Shown: positions 48,801 to 60,600 of the stretch, one piece after another
Layout of the letters: each line of letters begins with the position of its first letter
How positions within the stretch are numbered: position 1 is the first letter of the stretch
Assembly: GCF_020382885.2 (NCBI RefSeq)
Contig: NC_058513.1
Coordinates: 10,015,774 to 10,079,773 of the forward strand
Direction of reading: 5' to 3'
Length of the DNA: 64,000 nt
Source of the DNA: Scatophagus argus
Taxonomy: Eukaryota; Chordata; Actinopteri; Scatophagidae
The notes under the pieces: model-generated
Told to the model about the DNA's origin: nothing
The model's database searches: none
What the model saw: only the letters and a program-made list of their open reading frames with translations
Translations under genes and position numbers: made by a program

Positions 48801-51364
48801 CACCCACCTAATCCTTTTGTGGGGTATCCACCATATCCATTTTGTACACCCAGAGTCTGACCCACACCTTGGAAAATAAATTATATATATTAATGACAAA
48901 ATATTCTCTGGAACAAGGGATTTCACGGCTGGATAAATTTGCTGTTAACTTACCTTTTGATGGCATCAGCAATCTCCCTACACCTCCACCGGTCTGAGGT
49001 TTCTTTCCTGCAAAAATCACCATGACAGCTGTTAACAAAAGCTTAAGAGAAATCCTACAATGTTCTATTTTCAAGACAAAAAGTGTACAGATTGTGATAG
49101 ATTTACCATTAGGTTGTGGCCCCTGTCCATTTGGTCTGCCGGATACAACACCATAACCTTAAAAACAGTACACTTAATGTAAAATTAATGTCAAGTTACT
49201 GCCATTTACTATTTATGACTGTTAAACAACAACAGGTACATTGAGCCTCACTCTGTAGAGCAGGAATAATGCCTTGTGCCGTTGTGGCAAAAAAGGGAAA
49301 AGGGAACAAAACAATTTTAAAGTTGTCACAAAAAAGAAACATTCATAATTTAAATATGCCAGAAATAATTGTTAGTTTGCCCATATTCATATTTTAATCA
49401 GTTTTCCCTGGTGAGATTTTAGAGCCAGTTTAGATAAAGAAGATAAAAAGAAGATCAGAAGATAAAAAAAAGTTGTCAGTATAACCAAGAAACTTACCGC
49501 TATAACCTGTTATTGATTCTGGTAAATTACTTCTTCAGAAAATGAAAATACTGTTTGGTGGAAGATTATGTACAGAGCAGGAGAGACGGGAGAGAGTTGT
49601 TTATGTTTTGATTAATTCTAATTTGGAATCTTGCCATTGGGATAAAATATTATGGTGCCCATCAGTAGCTACTGAGCTGCCATCTGCATGAGCCTGACTA
49701 ATTTGTTCAGTAACACTGATAATCACTTATTTAGAAGCTCTATATTCAAAATTCGAGGCTCAGTACTTGTGCTTTGTGTCAAAACAGCAAAATACATGGC
49801 AAGAAAAACTGAAAGTTTTTCCTTTTCTAATTTGTGTTATGTTTCTGTACACATATCGACATGTATAGTACACATATTTGATTGTTCTTCTTCAGGTGTT
49901 TCTATTAAGTGTATTGCAGCAAAGCAGTTATGTTTCACCGGAGGGAGGGATTTCTTTATTCATTTATTCCTTTATTTATTTTTGAGAGAAGGGTCCAAAG
50001 AAAATAAGAGATAACACTCAGGAAGGTATTGATTTTTTAAAAAGTGAAACATAAGTTTAAATTTCAGCCCCCCTCACTCCCCCTGTATCCCACCCACCCC
50101 ACCCCACCCCAATGCTTTTCATACAGTCCCTAAATTAGAATGATACATTCAGTTTTTAAAAATTAACTGCAGTCTCCTGGTGAGTCGGTACTCTGACGAA
50201 CAGCAAGCCTATACTCTGAAGTCAATACAGAAGTCAATGGAGTGACTGTGTACAAGCAGTAAAACTATTCTCTTCCCTTCTCACAGATGGATGTTAAATT
50301 TAGACTACTGCTGCCACCGAAGCCAAGCTGCCTTTGATTTCACAAAGTGAGACTGCTGGTAAAGAGAAAAGAATATATAGTTGCTTCTCATCATTACAAG
50401 GAAACTTGTAGCTGTACAGCGAGCGTTGCTAAGATTTCAGTTTAACATGATCGTTTGAAATTTGACAGGCAAACCCGAGCACTTTAAAGACATCTGTCTC
50501 ATCTCTTTTTCATCTTTTCACCAGACTGGAGCAAGCAGTCTTTCAAGCAGGATTTCAACACAGTTTGGCAGAACTCGTGGAAGAATGCAAAACAACAATA
50601 TGCAGAATACACAAAATAGAGTTTGCTCTGTGAAACCACTAATAGTCTGCAATTTTGTCAGGGAGCAGTGTAATAATTTCTCTGTGGTTTCTATTCAAAT
50701 TATTTATCTTAAATTTTGTCCCTTTTATTTCAAATTACAATCTGTTATCAAAGTAAGCATGTTTTAAGTTTAGGTCTCAAAGAACGCAAAATGCAACATG
50801 TTAAACACGCAAAGAGCTGTGAATTAAAAAAAAAGAGGGATCTAGTATAAAAATGGTGCATATTGTAGTACAGAGCTGATTCAGATGTTGCCGTTTAACA
50901 CAGTGGAAACATTCTTTATAATTGACTTCAGAAACACATACTGTCCTGTAGCTGGTGAAGAAAGGATTTTCTCACTATGATAGTGTTATGAAATCAAATG
51001 CAACGTCAAATAGCAACTTTAAAAAAACGCTTACAAAGGCCACTTTGTGGTTCTAAAAAGTGAGGATTTGCTCAACATACTAGACATGGACATACTTTAA
51101 CTTTCAATACCTTAAATACCTTTGCTTGATTATACTTTTATACTCTCATACAGGACTTTTAATTGCAGTAACCACATTTTCACAGTTTACCACTATTACT
51201 TTTACTTAAGAAAATGATCTGGATACTTCCTCTACCTCTGATTATTTTCGATATAACCAATTCTCAGCATGGGCTTTCACCTCTGCACTTCACTTACCCC
51301 CTGTGTGTGCCAGCTGCACCAGCCAAAGGATCATGGCACTCTGAAGCAGTAGCTGTCCCAACAT
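33852..51364 (-). CDS. cmn: Glycine-rich extracellular matrix protein, calymmin/GREP1-like (about 60 exons)
   Basis: Starts with a signal peptide at 51364 (MLGQLLLQSAMILWLVQLAH). Exons placed (minus): 51298-51364, 49498-49506, 49107-49157, 48954-49007, 48808-48867, 48585-48629, 48245-48295, 48103-48147, 47899-47952, 47680-47730, 47444-47491, 47135-47185, 46995-47045, 46793-46843, 46544-46594, 46410-46445, 46273-46332, 46104-46175, 45980-46027, 45800-45880, 45647-45697, 45406-45450, 44987-45028, 44858-44899, 44725-44772, 44552-44614, 43892-43933, 43620-43712, 42913-43299, 42763-42798, 41919-42215, 40848-40904, 40598-40627, 40365-40418, 40006-40050, 39845-39895, 39684-39695, 39180-39233, 39016-39054, 38863-38919, 38679-38708, 38476-38520, 38340-38378, 38165-38221, 37689-37742, 37467-37535, 37232-37297, 36964-37020, 36811-36852, 36562-36627, 36383-36454, 35969-36040, 35804-35875, 35645-35713, 35463-35510, 35323-35388, 35203-35241, 34787-35065, 33968-34024, 33852-33856. 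Sum 3885 nt, about 1294 aa. Every internal exon is phase 1-1. Most encode GYGAxxGVxNGxGxKPNG-like modules; the C-terminal third has Y-x-x-QP-L and KSSGKYG modules. Two large exons are Pro/Glu-rich. Calymmin is a secreted notochord-sheath protein in zebrafish; human GREP1 lies near PAQR4. Identity is inferred from composition, secretion and the paqr4 neighbour. The 9-, 12- and 30-nt exons are the least certain. Confidence 0.72.
34097..34605. repeat. Teleost dispersed repeat remnants in an intron
   Basis: 34097-34170 has GAAGGATTAGTTTGACA and GGGGAAATACACATATTGACTTTCTTGC; 34515-34605 has GGCTTTAGAGGTGCTGGTAG and CTTCATGCTAAGCTAAGCTAA. These are the two ends of one common fish repeat, with the middle replaced by AT-rich sequence. 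It lies between the last two large exons of the glycine-rich gene. Related pieces occur near 41141 and 58487. Confidence 0.6.
41141..41460. repeat. Dispersed repeat copy with an internal hairpin
   Basis: Begins AAAGGAATAGCTCCAACATT then TTGGGAAATATTGCTTATTG, the left end of the same fish repeat seen near 34.1 and 58.5 kb. Its middle carries the perfect inverted repeat at 41230-41272. It lies in the 1-kb intron 40905-41918 of the glycine-rich gene. Confidence 0.55.
41230..41272. repeat. Perfect 18-bp inverted repeat (hairpin) with 7-base loop
   Basis: The arm GTCTAGTCTGACACTGCT at 41230-41247 is the exact reverse complement of AGCAGTGTCAGACTAGAC at 41255-41272, with loop AGACATG. No mismatch is present. 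Confidence 0.85.
47225..47400. repeat. Dispersed repeat fragment inside the glycine-rich gene
   Basis: Contains TTAGTGCCATCTCATGGTGG, GATTGCAACCAACTGAACAC and GGACCCTTTGGTGGCCACTA, wording I associate with a recurrent teleost interspersed repeat. It sits in the intron between the exons at 47135 and 47444. Confidence 0.45.
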
Positions 51365-53940
51365 GGTGGACCTGGAGGAAAGAGCCTAAAATGTTTTAGA
51401 CCCAGCAAGAGAATGAGAAAAGTAAAGCAGATGATCTGGAGTGGGGAACATACCCTGATCGTCAGGGGCTAATATACACTCTTGTCTGAGGCGCCCCTCC
51501 TTCTGCTTTTAGGTGTTCCTGTTCTCCAGATACCCCCTCCTCTTGCTGGGAGAAACACCCGAGGTGTACACACACTAACTAAATAATTGGTCACTTAAAG
51601 TACATTAACACTTAACAGAGATAGTTGAGCAAAGAGAGGGAGCTCACCAGATTGGTAATGGCTGATGATGACCTCTGGAAGGTGCACCATCATGACTGCT
51701 TGAGATGTTTTTATAGACCAACATAGAATTAGTTTCTCATAATTTCCTGAATGTATATATCCTCACAGCACACTAATCTGTTTTGGATCAAAATGTTGAC
51801 TTTGATGACAGTGGCACAAAGCACAAAGAAAATGTCTGTCCCTAGAAATAGTGCACTTTGTCACTGAATTGTGGCAGTTTGTTAAATGAACTGTAGTCAT
51901 GAAGATGATGACAGAAGTTACTTTCATATTGGAGTATCAAACACACGGCAAAAAACCAAAACTGAACAGGGAATGAGACTCATCTAAACTGTCCAACCAT
52001 TTGAATATATGCACTACAGACAGACAGGCATGCTAATCTTAACACTTGCAGACAAATCATTTAATATCATTACCTCAGTGAGAAAATCTGACCTAGCTGA
52101 AACAGCTTAGACCAATATTTGGCTTTAAGAGCAATTTTTGGAGGCACTTGGATACAGTTTATATAAACGTTTCTATAGACTGAAATAAATATACTTTATA
52201 GCCACAGTTTAAAGAGAGGGACGATGGAAACCAAGAGTGAGCTTCATCCCGTTCCTCACTCTTTTAGTCCATGTCTCCATGGTCCCAAACCGCACACATA
52301 TACACAGTCGCTGAGTCAGAATGGCCCCTTGCATATTTAAAGAAAAAAGTGAGTAAAACGAGAAAGATATCTCACCTTTCACATAGATTCCTCACTTTAA
52401 GTCCAAATCCTCTTCTTATGGGGTCAAGGAGAGGTTAATGTCTCACCCCACAGCCCACACAGACCTCTCACATACTTGGCTTCTCTACACTCTCACCATC
52501 TCTGCTGCCTCTGACAAACCAATCACTCTTAACTTTTCACCACCTGTCAAACGAATAACCATTTTTTTGCTTCTTTTCGAATTGAAATTTTGAATGTCAT
52601 GCAGATCATATAACCTGGAAGCCAAAGGGAAATTTTTGTATAGACATTGATCCTCATCTCAGGATAAATCTTGACTGATTTTCTCACTTTTCCTCTAGTG
52701 TTACAATGAGGTTCAAATGCGTTATTTTAAGCAAAATGTCTCAACTATTAGATGGAACAAATACAACAAATAGTTTCTGTTAGGATTAGCAATAATAACT
52801 TTAGTGACCATTTTTACACAGCATATCATGAGGCCAAACTTTGTTTGCCCAACACTTCGGTTCATGACCACCAGCCTCAGCTGTACCTTGCGAATAAAAA
52901 GTGACAAATGTTAGTTAGATAACACACAAAACAAAGACAGCATACATGGTAAACATACTACCCATTTAACTTCTGGATGTTAGCCTTGATCCATTAGCAT
53001 TTAGCACAAATTGAAGCATGGCTGCAGACTGTTAGCCCTGTTTAGTTAGATGATTGTCTTGTATGTGGCTGACAGCTGTTCTCAGCGGAAAATGCATGTC
53101 TGTACTAAACTCCTCAGGGATGAAGAGGTTGTTCCGCTTCAAAAGCCACTTATATATATATTTTGTATATATATATGTACACACACACAAACCTAAAAAT
53201 CGTTACAGAACTCACAATCACACCAATATGCTATGCAGACCTCCCACTAGTAGTGTACACACATTATCAGAATGGTTTTCAGAAAGACTGAAGACAAATA
53301 GTCATGGTCTCTCCAATAGTATATCGTACTTTCTGACTGACATGTGCTGCCTTGTGCACCTGTCCCATCACTATAAATCCAAGCTCAGCACCAAAATAAA
53401 CGTAATTAAACACACAGATCACATGAATTGCCGAACTGTATCAGTTAACATAACACTGAAACTGACTTCATTCTGCTCCACTGGTGAGGTTTGGTTATGA
53501 GATGGTGGTCTGGATGTTCGTGTGTCACTCTGTACTGTTTTAAAAAAAAAAAAAAACCCATCGGCTTAAGACCACAGTGCAACCACTGTTCGAGGATTCT
53601 CAGACTCCACGTAGTCATGTCTGCAATGCATATTCCTGTCCAGATGTGAGCAGCTGTTACAGACAGGCTGACCCACAAGGCTCTGACTTGGTGCTTGGTC
53701 GACAGCCAGGGGACTTGGCCAACTGAGGAAATACAACTTCGCTTGTCAACGTTACTTTAAAGCTGCTGCAAATAGACTGACTGACAGCTGTGTGCACAAT
53801 GACATCAAGTGAACTTTTGCTGTGTTTTTAATGCTTTACAAACAAACTTGGCGATTTCTACACAACATTTGGAAAGATCATTTAAAGAGACAACAAAGAT
53901 ACATTTTCTGCAGACTTAATCAAACGGATGAGCATTTTTA
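51365..53940. other. Upstream region of the glycine-rich gene and downstream of patl2
   Basis: No coding exon is recognisable. The left part should hold the promoter of the glycine-rich gene. The right part has impure TA and CA runs (about 53150-53190) and an A-tract (53542-53555). A minus-strand AATAAA at 53953-53958 next to a T-run may end the patl2 3'UTR. Confidence 0.4.
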
Positions 53941-54174
53941 AAGATTTTTTTTTTTATTTGTGCTGCAAGTGCTCTACAAGGGTACAATTTAAATTATCCT
54001 GTTTCCAAATGAATACAATAAATAAAAATATCTTCAACTGAAACATCTAAGATGGAAAATTACATCAAATACATCATATTCAGTATCGCTACACATTTAC
54101 ATAATGCATTTCTTTTTAACAAAAACCCAAAAGTGCATGGCTTCTGATGAACTGTGCCAGAACAGCTTCTTAAT

Positions 54175-54199
54175 GATTATTATTATTATTATTATTATG
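54175..54199. repeat. ATT trinucleotide microsatellite
   Basis: About eight uninterrupted ATT units, probably within the patl2 3'UTR or just past it. Confidence 0.8.
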
Positions 54200-54942
54200 A
54201 ACATATAGATTTAGCTGTACACTCACAAATTACTATACAATCCTCAACCTGGTCACCTGAATTGATTCCAACATATTTATTTCAGTAAGTGAAACCTCAA
54301 GTCTCTTGTCCAACATTTGATATTAACAGATATTGGAAATCGTGCAAATTTAGAGCTGTTTGATAGTAAATCAGCTCCATCTGCTAGTTAATGTAATGTT
54401 ACCAATTTAGTATATAGCAATCTCATGACATGAAGGCAACATTTATGAAAGTTTAAAAAAAAACAAACAAAAAAAAAAACATCAGGTTTGTGAATTTCAA
54501 AATAATTTTCACTGATGTAACCTACTAGAGACCAAAGGGAGGAAAGTAAAAGATCAGATAAAGGAAATAAAACAAAAATGGAAACAGTCTGAGTGTGCAA
54601 AAATGTGAAGGGATGAGGGAGGGGGAAGTAAGAATGAAACACTTTTTGAACATAGGTCAGAGTACATATCATATAGCTTCTGTTTATAATGAACACTGAG
54701 ACTTTTTGTCAGGGCTGTGCCTCTGCTTCTTTCACTCTAGTGCTCACCAAACCAGTCATTAGCTGAACATCTCATTGGCTTCTGACCACACTTAAGATGG
54801 AAGAGCCAGAAATCCAGTTGCAGACCTAAATTAAGATATTTGGTAATGATATTTGGGTACATGTCCGCCAAATTAACGTTTTAGCTGTAGACAGCGTGAA
54901 AATATCTGCCTGTTGCATCAAATCATCTTAAAGAAAAAGGAC

Positions 54943-57900
54943 TTACTCCATGTTGCTTTTCAGCTGATGCACAGTCCGCTTATCCAGGTAACGACAGAAG
55001 AGAGTGAGCAGGTTTGAGGGCAGGAGGAGCGGCTCCACCAGAGAACATTGGGACAGCTGTCCCGCCACCTGGAATATCGTGTCAGTCCTATAAAATAAAA
55101 CAAAACAACAAAAACACCCCACTAAGGACACTACTAACACCAACGGACAAATTTTATAAGAATGTTAAAATTATCTCTCATAATGGAATATTAGCTTTAA
55201 AACTCCTACCAGGTCTCAAAGTCACCAATGCTGGGCTCTAGAGGAGCACCTGAGGACAGCAGCTTCTCTCCTTGGGACAGGAGAGCATACAATAAGGACA
55301 GTCCAAACTGAAACAAAAAAGAAGCTTATAAGAGCATGTCATCAGTACCAAAAAAAATATATAAATAAATAAAGTCAAGCAGTGGCAGCGAGCACAGACC
55401 TTGTTCTGACAAGCCAGCGTGAGGGACGTCACAGACTCAGATGTGAGATCTTTCAGGACTCTGATTAGCTGACTGAATGTCAGGCCTCCAATCACATTTC
55501 GAAGAGGCGGGTACAGCACTGGAAGAGCCTAAAAGGAGGACATGAAGATATAAATTTAAAAATTACAAAATATGCATTCGCTTACGTTTATTGCTACAAG
55601 AGCATTTGAACATGGAAGTCTATTTGGACCTTTTGAACAAAGTGTGTAGCTAAACTCAAAAGGTCACTTTTGAGACGCAAAAGAAATTTGCCTCAGTGCA
55701 ACATCAAATGAAGACAGAAAAACTCCCTCACCTCTTCAGTATCTCTGCTCATCAGTGTAGGCAGATTAGAGGTCACAATTCTTAAGATTTTCAGTGCAGC
55801 ATCATGTTTGAGGAATGGGAGCAGACGGGCAAGCAACTTTTTGCCTTTTGAGACCAGCAGGAAAGGAAGAAACTCCTCTCCTGAATCTCTACATTGAAAC
55901 ATTTCAGGAAATTCACTGCGCAAATTCAATACCAAAAAATGTTAAATGAACTACAATGGTACATCTCAGTTAAAGCTAGAAACAAGAAGAAACCTAAATT
56001 AATTTTCTACAAGCAACACTAACACAACATGCATGACTTCTTGTAAGTGGCGGGGTCTTCATAACTCACAGGGGATCATGGCGTTGCAGCTGGGAGTAGA
56101 TGTGCTCTACTTTCCTCTGTGTCTCCTCCATCAACCTTCGCTGTTCTGCTTCAGACAACACTGTGGTTTTCATCCTCTCCCTTTCCTCGACCTCCAACAG
56201 AACAATGAACAACTGCAGGGAAGAACAGGTGTGACTTTGCTGGAGAACAAGGTTAAGAAAAAGACATCTCACCACATAAAAAAGTAATCAGCAGGTACCT
56301 TTTCTACTTTGCCGAGGACCTCTAACCGTTGTTGTCTGATGTCTTTTTGTTCCTGTAATGTGGAAATAAGCCTCATTGTCAGAGGGCAGATTAATGCAGT
56401 TCTAAGATGCTACAGTTCCAACACTTACCTCAAGTGGACCTTGAGCTTGGACCGCGTGAACTGCACCAATGGCACGACGAGGAGAGTAACATGTGGACAC
56501 AGCAACTTGACCCAAAGATCCTTCAATGTGCACCACTGACAGAGCAAAAGAGTTTTACAGATGTAGAAAAACATGCACAGAATTGCGACTTTAAAGCCTG
56601 AGCAGAAAAAGATCTTGCATTGCTCATGTCTGCAGGTTTTCCTCTCAGGCCGCATACAGTCCCAACAACCCCTCACAAGCAAGGTAAGGCAGTACGCATG
56701 CAACCTGAGAGGCAAAGTACTCCCTTTGCAAAGAAATATTGTTTTGACAGCATAGTAATAACTGAAGGTGGCACATGAGTATGCACTTTAGTGAGATGAC
56801 TGCTGGACAATCAGAAAAATATCAGACTGACAGAAACCGGATTTTGAAAAATGAAGGTGGAACACACAGAGACAGAGTATGACTGGAACCTTTCCAGGCA
56901 ACATGAAAGAAGAGGCAATGTGCTCCAGCATCATGAACAGGAGAGGAGAGAAAAACCTGGCGTGTAGGAGTCCGTTTTCGTGATGTAGGGTGTGGTGAGC
57001 TTGGGTGGCTCCCTCTTTCCTCTGATGCCCAGCTCTTCCTCTGCCATCTTGGCCTCTATTCGGCGATAGTACTCCTATGACAAAGTATAAACATGCTAGC
57101 CATGAAATGTCTTTTCCCTGCAGTCAAAAACTGGCTTTTCTGATTAAAAAAAAAAAAGTTGATTTTCTTAGCTCAAAAGCAACAATGAACAAGGATGACA
57201 ACACATCAAACATTTCCCACCTGGTAATAGTAGTCTTCAAGGTATGGATGCTCACTTTGCAGCTGAATCATCTGCAGCCTGGTGATCCACTCCTTCTCTT
57301 TGGCTGTCATGAGATTACAGTAAGGATCCCAGCCGTCTGGTTTTCTACAAATGGGTCACATTTTTCTATGAGTGAACCTATTCCCATTTCATAACATACT
57401 GAATGTGACAAAATAAGTCAGATCTTAACCTTTGGAATATACGCTGTTTTTGACTAAGTAGTCGTTTATGTTGCGGGTGGAGCTGGGTGACAGGACCAGG
57501 GTATCTGTGGGTCACATAAAAATAGACGCAATCAACATAGTTTATTTATGCAGTTCAGTGAGGCAATACTAAGTTTTCTCTTGCAGAATGTAAACACCAG
57601 GAAAGTTGGGTATTCAAATTGGTCAAATTTTGCACTTGAAATTAAAACTGATCCCATAATCAAGATGTGTTCAAAATGTGCTCACTTTAGTTCTGTTTCT
57701 TCTCATTTTAGCCATGAGAATTTATGATCTCTCTTGTTATACACCTCATTTTGGTTTTTATTTTACATGTTTCTGTCTTGAGTTTTAACTCATATTTTTG
57801 TCAAGGTCAGCTGTGTATCCGTTCTTGGGATGCACAGTTGCATCCTATCTCCAGAAGGTTAAGTTTTACATTCCCCCAACTTTACACTGTAAATACGCAC

Positions 57901-60600
57901 AAGAAATGGGTGAAATTTAAGGTGTCAGGTCCACGAAAAAGGATTTATGTACCTGTGAGGGATGAACACATCTGCCAAATCATAAACATACTCGATACTC
58001 AACCTTTGCTGACAAATTCTTGCCACAAATCAAACACTCTGTGAGATACACAAGATCATCACACACCTGAAATGCTGCACCGAATTAGATGAGGGGCTGT
58101 AAAAGGGGGACGGTCTTGGCGAGTTGGCACCAAAGCGAAGTTGCACCATCTTTGGAGTGAGAGACTGAGGAGTGGAAGGGCAGGGCCGGTTCGTAGGAAA
58201 CATGAAGCCCCCTGTCTGATTCAGGAAAACATCACAAGTCATAACAGACAAGAAGATTTAGTGAATACTTTATAAATACAAATGCTGTTGGACTTAATAT
58301 ATGAGAACAGGTCTGATTATTATGGAATAAACCTGATTGTAAATTTGCCGAGGGGTTAATGGTGGACGTGAGAGGATGGGGGATCCCGGCACAATGGATG
58401 CATGTATCTGCAAGAGAAAGCTAGGATTCAGGAAGTAGGATTCAGGATGAATTTAACAGGCCACACCTGACAATGTGTTTAAAAGGAATAGTTTGACATT
58501 TTTAGGAAATGCATTTATTTACTTTCTTCAGTGCAGGAGATTGATGAAATTCATGTTTGCACAGTAAATATGTAGATGCAGCCAGTGCCCAATGAAGCTA
58601 AGCCAAATACTGGCTCCAGCTTCTAAATCATACAAACATCAGTGGTGTCAAAATTCTTAACCAACCCAGAAGAGGCTGAACTATTCCTTCAAAATAAACT
58701 ATTATCTGGTAAAACCGAATTCTCCACCTGAGAGGGGCCTCTTTGGCCAAACTGTCTTCTAGGGTAGGATCCTCTGGGTTCCCCTCTCCTGCCCCTGAAG
58801 GAAGAGACAGGATATGGCAATTCCAGGAAGTTGGAGGTCAGGTGCTGACCTCTGCGACCATCAATCACACACACTATTGCACTGTCCTAAGAAACAAAAT
58901 AGAATAAGACAACTATTTAAGTAACCCACTGTCACACAGATGATAACATGTCTTCTTGAATGATCTTAACCTGAAGTATTGATCCTGAGATTCTTCTGGT
59001 CTTTCTGGAAGAAGGTGCCATATACTGAAGGAGCAGATAAAAATCAAACGACAACAACAAAAAACATTAACAGTACAAAAATTCCTGTAAAAGTGCACAC
59101 TTACATCATCCTCAAAGGTATTCCAATACATGGCATTCCCACAGTCCACTATGGCACTGTCAAGACCCTTAAAACGCAAAAACAGATCAAAGTGAAGACA
59201 AGCTGTGTGAGATAAGCTGTCAAATCCCCGCTTTCATATGGTAAATAAAAGAGCATCACCTTGAGGTTTGGTCGTCCTTGCACTATCCTCATCACAGCTG
59301 GATCTTCAAACATTTGGCCCCTTCCCAGCACTCTTCTCTGTCCCCTACCTCTGCCATGCTGCCCTGGAGGAGCCCGGGGCAGATATCGAGGCCTCTGTCT
59401 GGGAGGGGAGGGGGAGCTGTGGCGGGACGGTGGTTTGGGGTCTGCTGGAAATGGGGCTGGTGGAGGAGGAGGAGGAGGAGGAGGAGGAGGAGGTGGTGGT
59501 GGTGGCGGTGTTGCTGGTGGGCATGGCAGGTCTCCAAACTGAAGGAGGCCACTGCTGGGGTCCTCTGTAGTCCCCTGTGCATCAAGATCTATGACACAGA
59601 TATATGTTGAAATACAGTCTGAGAGTAACTTTTTTTTTTTTTATTAACACAGAAAAACCAGAAATTAGAAATTACACTTTGCGAGACCTTAGAAATATAA
59701 ACTAAACTAGCTCTACTCCAATGATTGAGAAAAAAAATCCCTTTTATAAGGATTTTAAGGTTTATGGGAAGTACATAAGTAAAAATACTGATTCTCTAGT
59801 TCAGGTAAAGGGTTCCTTTGATAAATAGTGATTAAATTACTCTGCGTGTCAGCAATCCTTTTGAATTTGAGGTCCAGTATTTTTCTGATGGGGCACCTGA
59901 CAAATATTATCCGTTATTAAAATAATAAGGATTAAGGCTAAACCCGAGCTCCTTCTGAACGGGCACTGTACTAGTTTCTAAAAAAAAATGTGAGATCTTT
60001 AAAATTTATCTACATTTTTTTTGTTTCTTCTCATTTTTCCTGTGTAGAAATACAGTGTGCCATCCGCTGCACCTACTGCAGAGGCTCACAGGACTGTTGC
60101 CCCCTTCGAGGACAAAAGGATTGTTTCTATTAATCCGTTACACACCCATTCCAAACGTCTCTTCATTGTAGACGTTGATCTCCTCATCCTCCTCTGCCAT
60201 GGCCTGCAGAAGCCCACAGTCCATGTTGGTGCCACCCTCTCCGTCGCTCCACTCATCTCCATTCTCTGGCCACTGAAGCTGAGACACCTCTTCAGGCTCC
60301 TGGGTGGGTGGAAACAATAAAACACTGAAAAATATATCAGCCAAATATGAGCCAAAAGACTCTGAGAAGCATTCTGGGAACCTTATAACTTAGGCCTAAA
60401 AAAAATGTCCACTTCATATGGAAAAGATTTTCACAGACACTGTTGTACTATAATCTTATGGCGACAGACATTTAACATTTAACTTAAGAGCTAAAAACTT
60501 TCTTGGCACGCTGCGTACAACCGTGCGCCCAACACCACACATTTAAAAAAAAACCATCCAAATGACGCCGACTTACTTGCAGCTGGTCTGACTCGCTCAT
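54943..60600 (-). CDS. patl2: PAT1 homolog 2 (oocyte/P-body RNA-binding protein)
   Basis: PAT1 proteins link mRNA deadenylation to decapping; PATL2 is the germline form that represses maternal mRNA in oocytes. Coding exons (minus): 60577-60600, 60146-60299, 59260-59588, 59105-59167, 58971-59024, 58728-58886, 58333-58407, 58067-58215, 57430-57504, 57221-57344, 56957-57074, 56429-56535, 56299-56352, 56070-56212, 55732-55915, 55400-55528, 55210-55307, 54943-55087; total 2184 nt, 727 aa. Key matches to PATL2, not PATL1: [56 protein letters not shown], and [16 protein letters not shown]. The N-terminus is acidic ([20 protein letters not shown]), then a run of about 14 prolines, then an Arg/Gly/Pro-rich disordered part; the conserved family core [15 protein letters not shown] starts near the middle. 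The protein is longer than human PATL2 because of the N-terminal region. The last codons overlap a perfect donor (ATGGA|GTAAGT), so an extra 3' exon is possible. Confidence 0.93.
58487..58700. repeat. Dispersed repeat copy in a patl2 intron
   Basis: Begins AAAAGGAATAGTTTGACATT and ends GAGGCTGAACTATTCCTTCA, so the ends form inverted repeats (GGAATAGTT versus AACTATTCC), as in a small non-autonomous DNA element. It contains GAAGCTAAGCCAAATACTGG in the middle. Related to the pieces at 34.1 and 41.1 kb. Confidence 0.6.
59461..59510. repeat. GGA/GGT trinucleotide repeat encoding poly-proline in patl2
   Basis: About 11 GGA units followed by GGT units on the plus strand; read on the minus strand in frame as CCA/CCT proline codons within the third coding exon of patl2. 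It produces spurious open frames on the plus strand (poly-Gly, poly-Glu, poly-Arg). The length is likely variable between individuals. Confidence 0.9.

Noticed and set aside
33852-51364. Elastin as the identity of the glycine-rich gene
   Set aside because: The exon architecture is elastin-like, but VPGVG-type hydrophobic repeats and Ala-Lys cross-link exons are absent; Tyr, Asn and Lys-Pro-Asn-Gly modules dominate.
53054-53500. 148-aa plus-strand open frame downstream of patl2
   Set aside because: Low-complexity TA/CA content and no recognisable domain or splice context.
59261-59610. Plus-strand frames with poly-Gly, poly-Glu and poly-Arg
   Set aside because: Shadows of the poly-proline coding repeat of patl2 on the other strand.
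54943-60600. PATL1 as the identity of the PAT1-family gene
   Set aside because: The [14 protein letters not shown]-terminus is PATL1-like, but the core ([15 protein letters not shown]) and C-terminus ([13 protein letters not shown]) follow PATL2.
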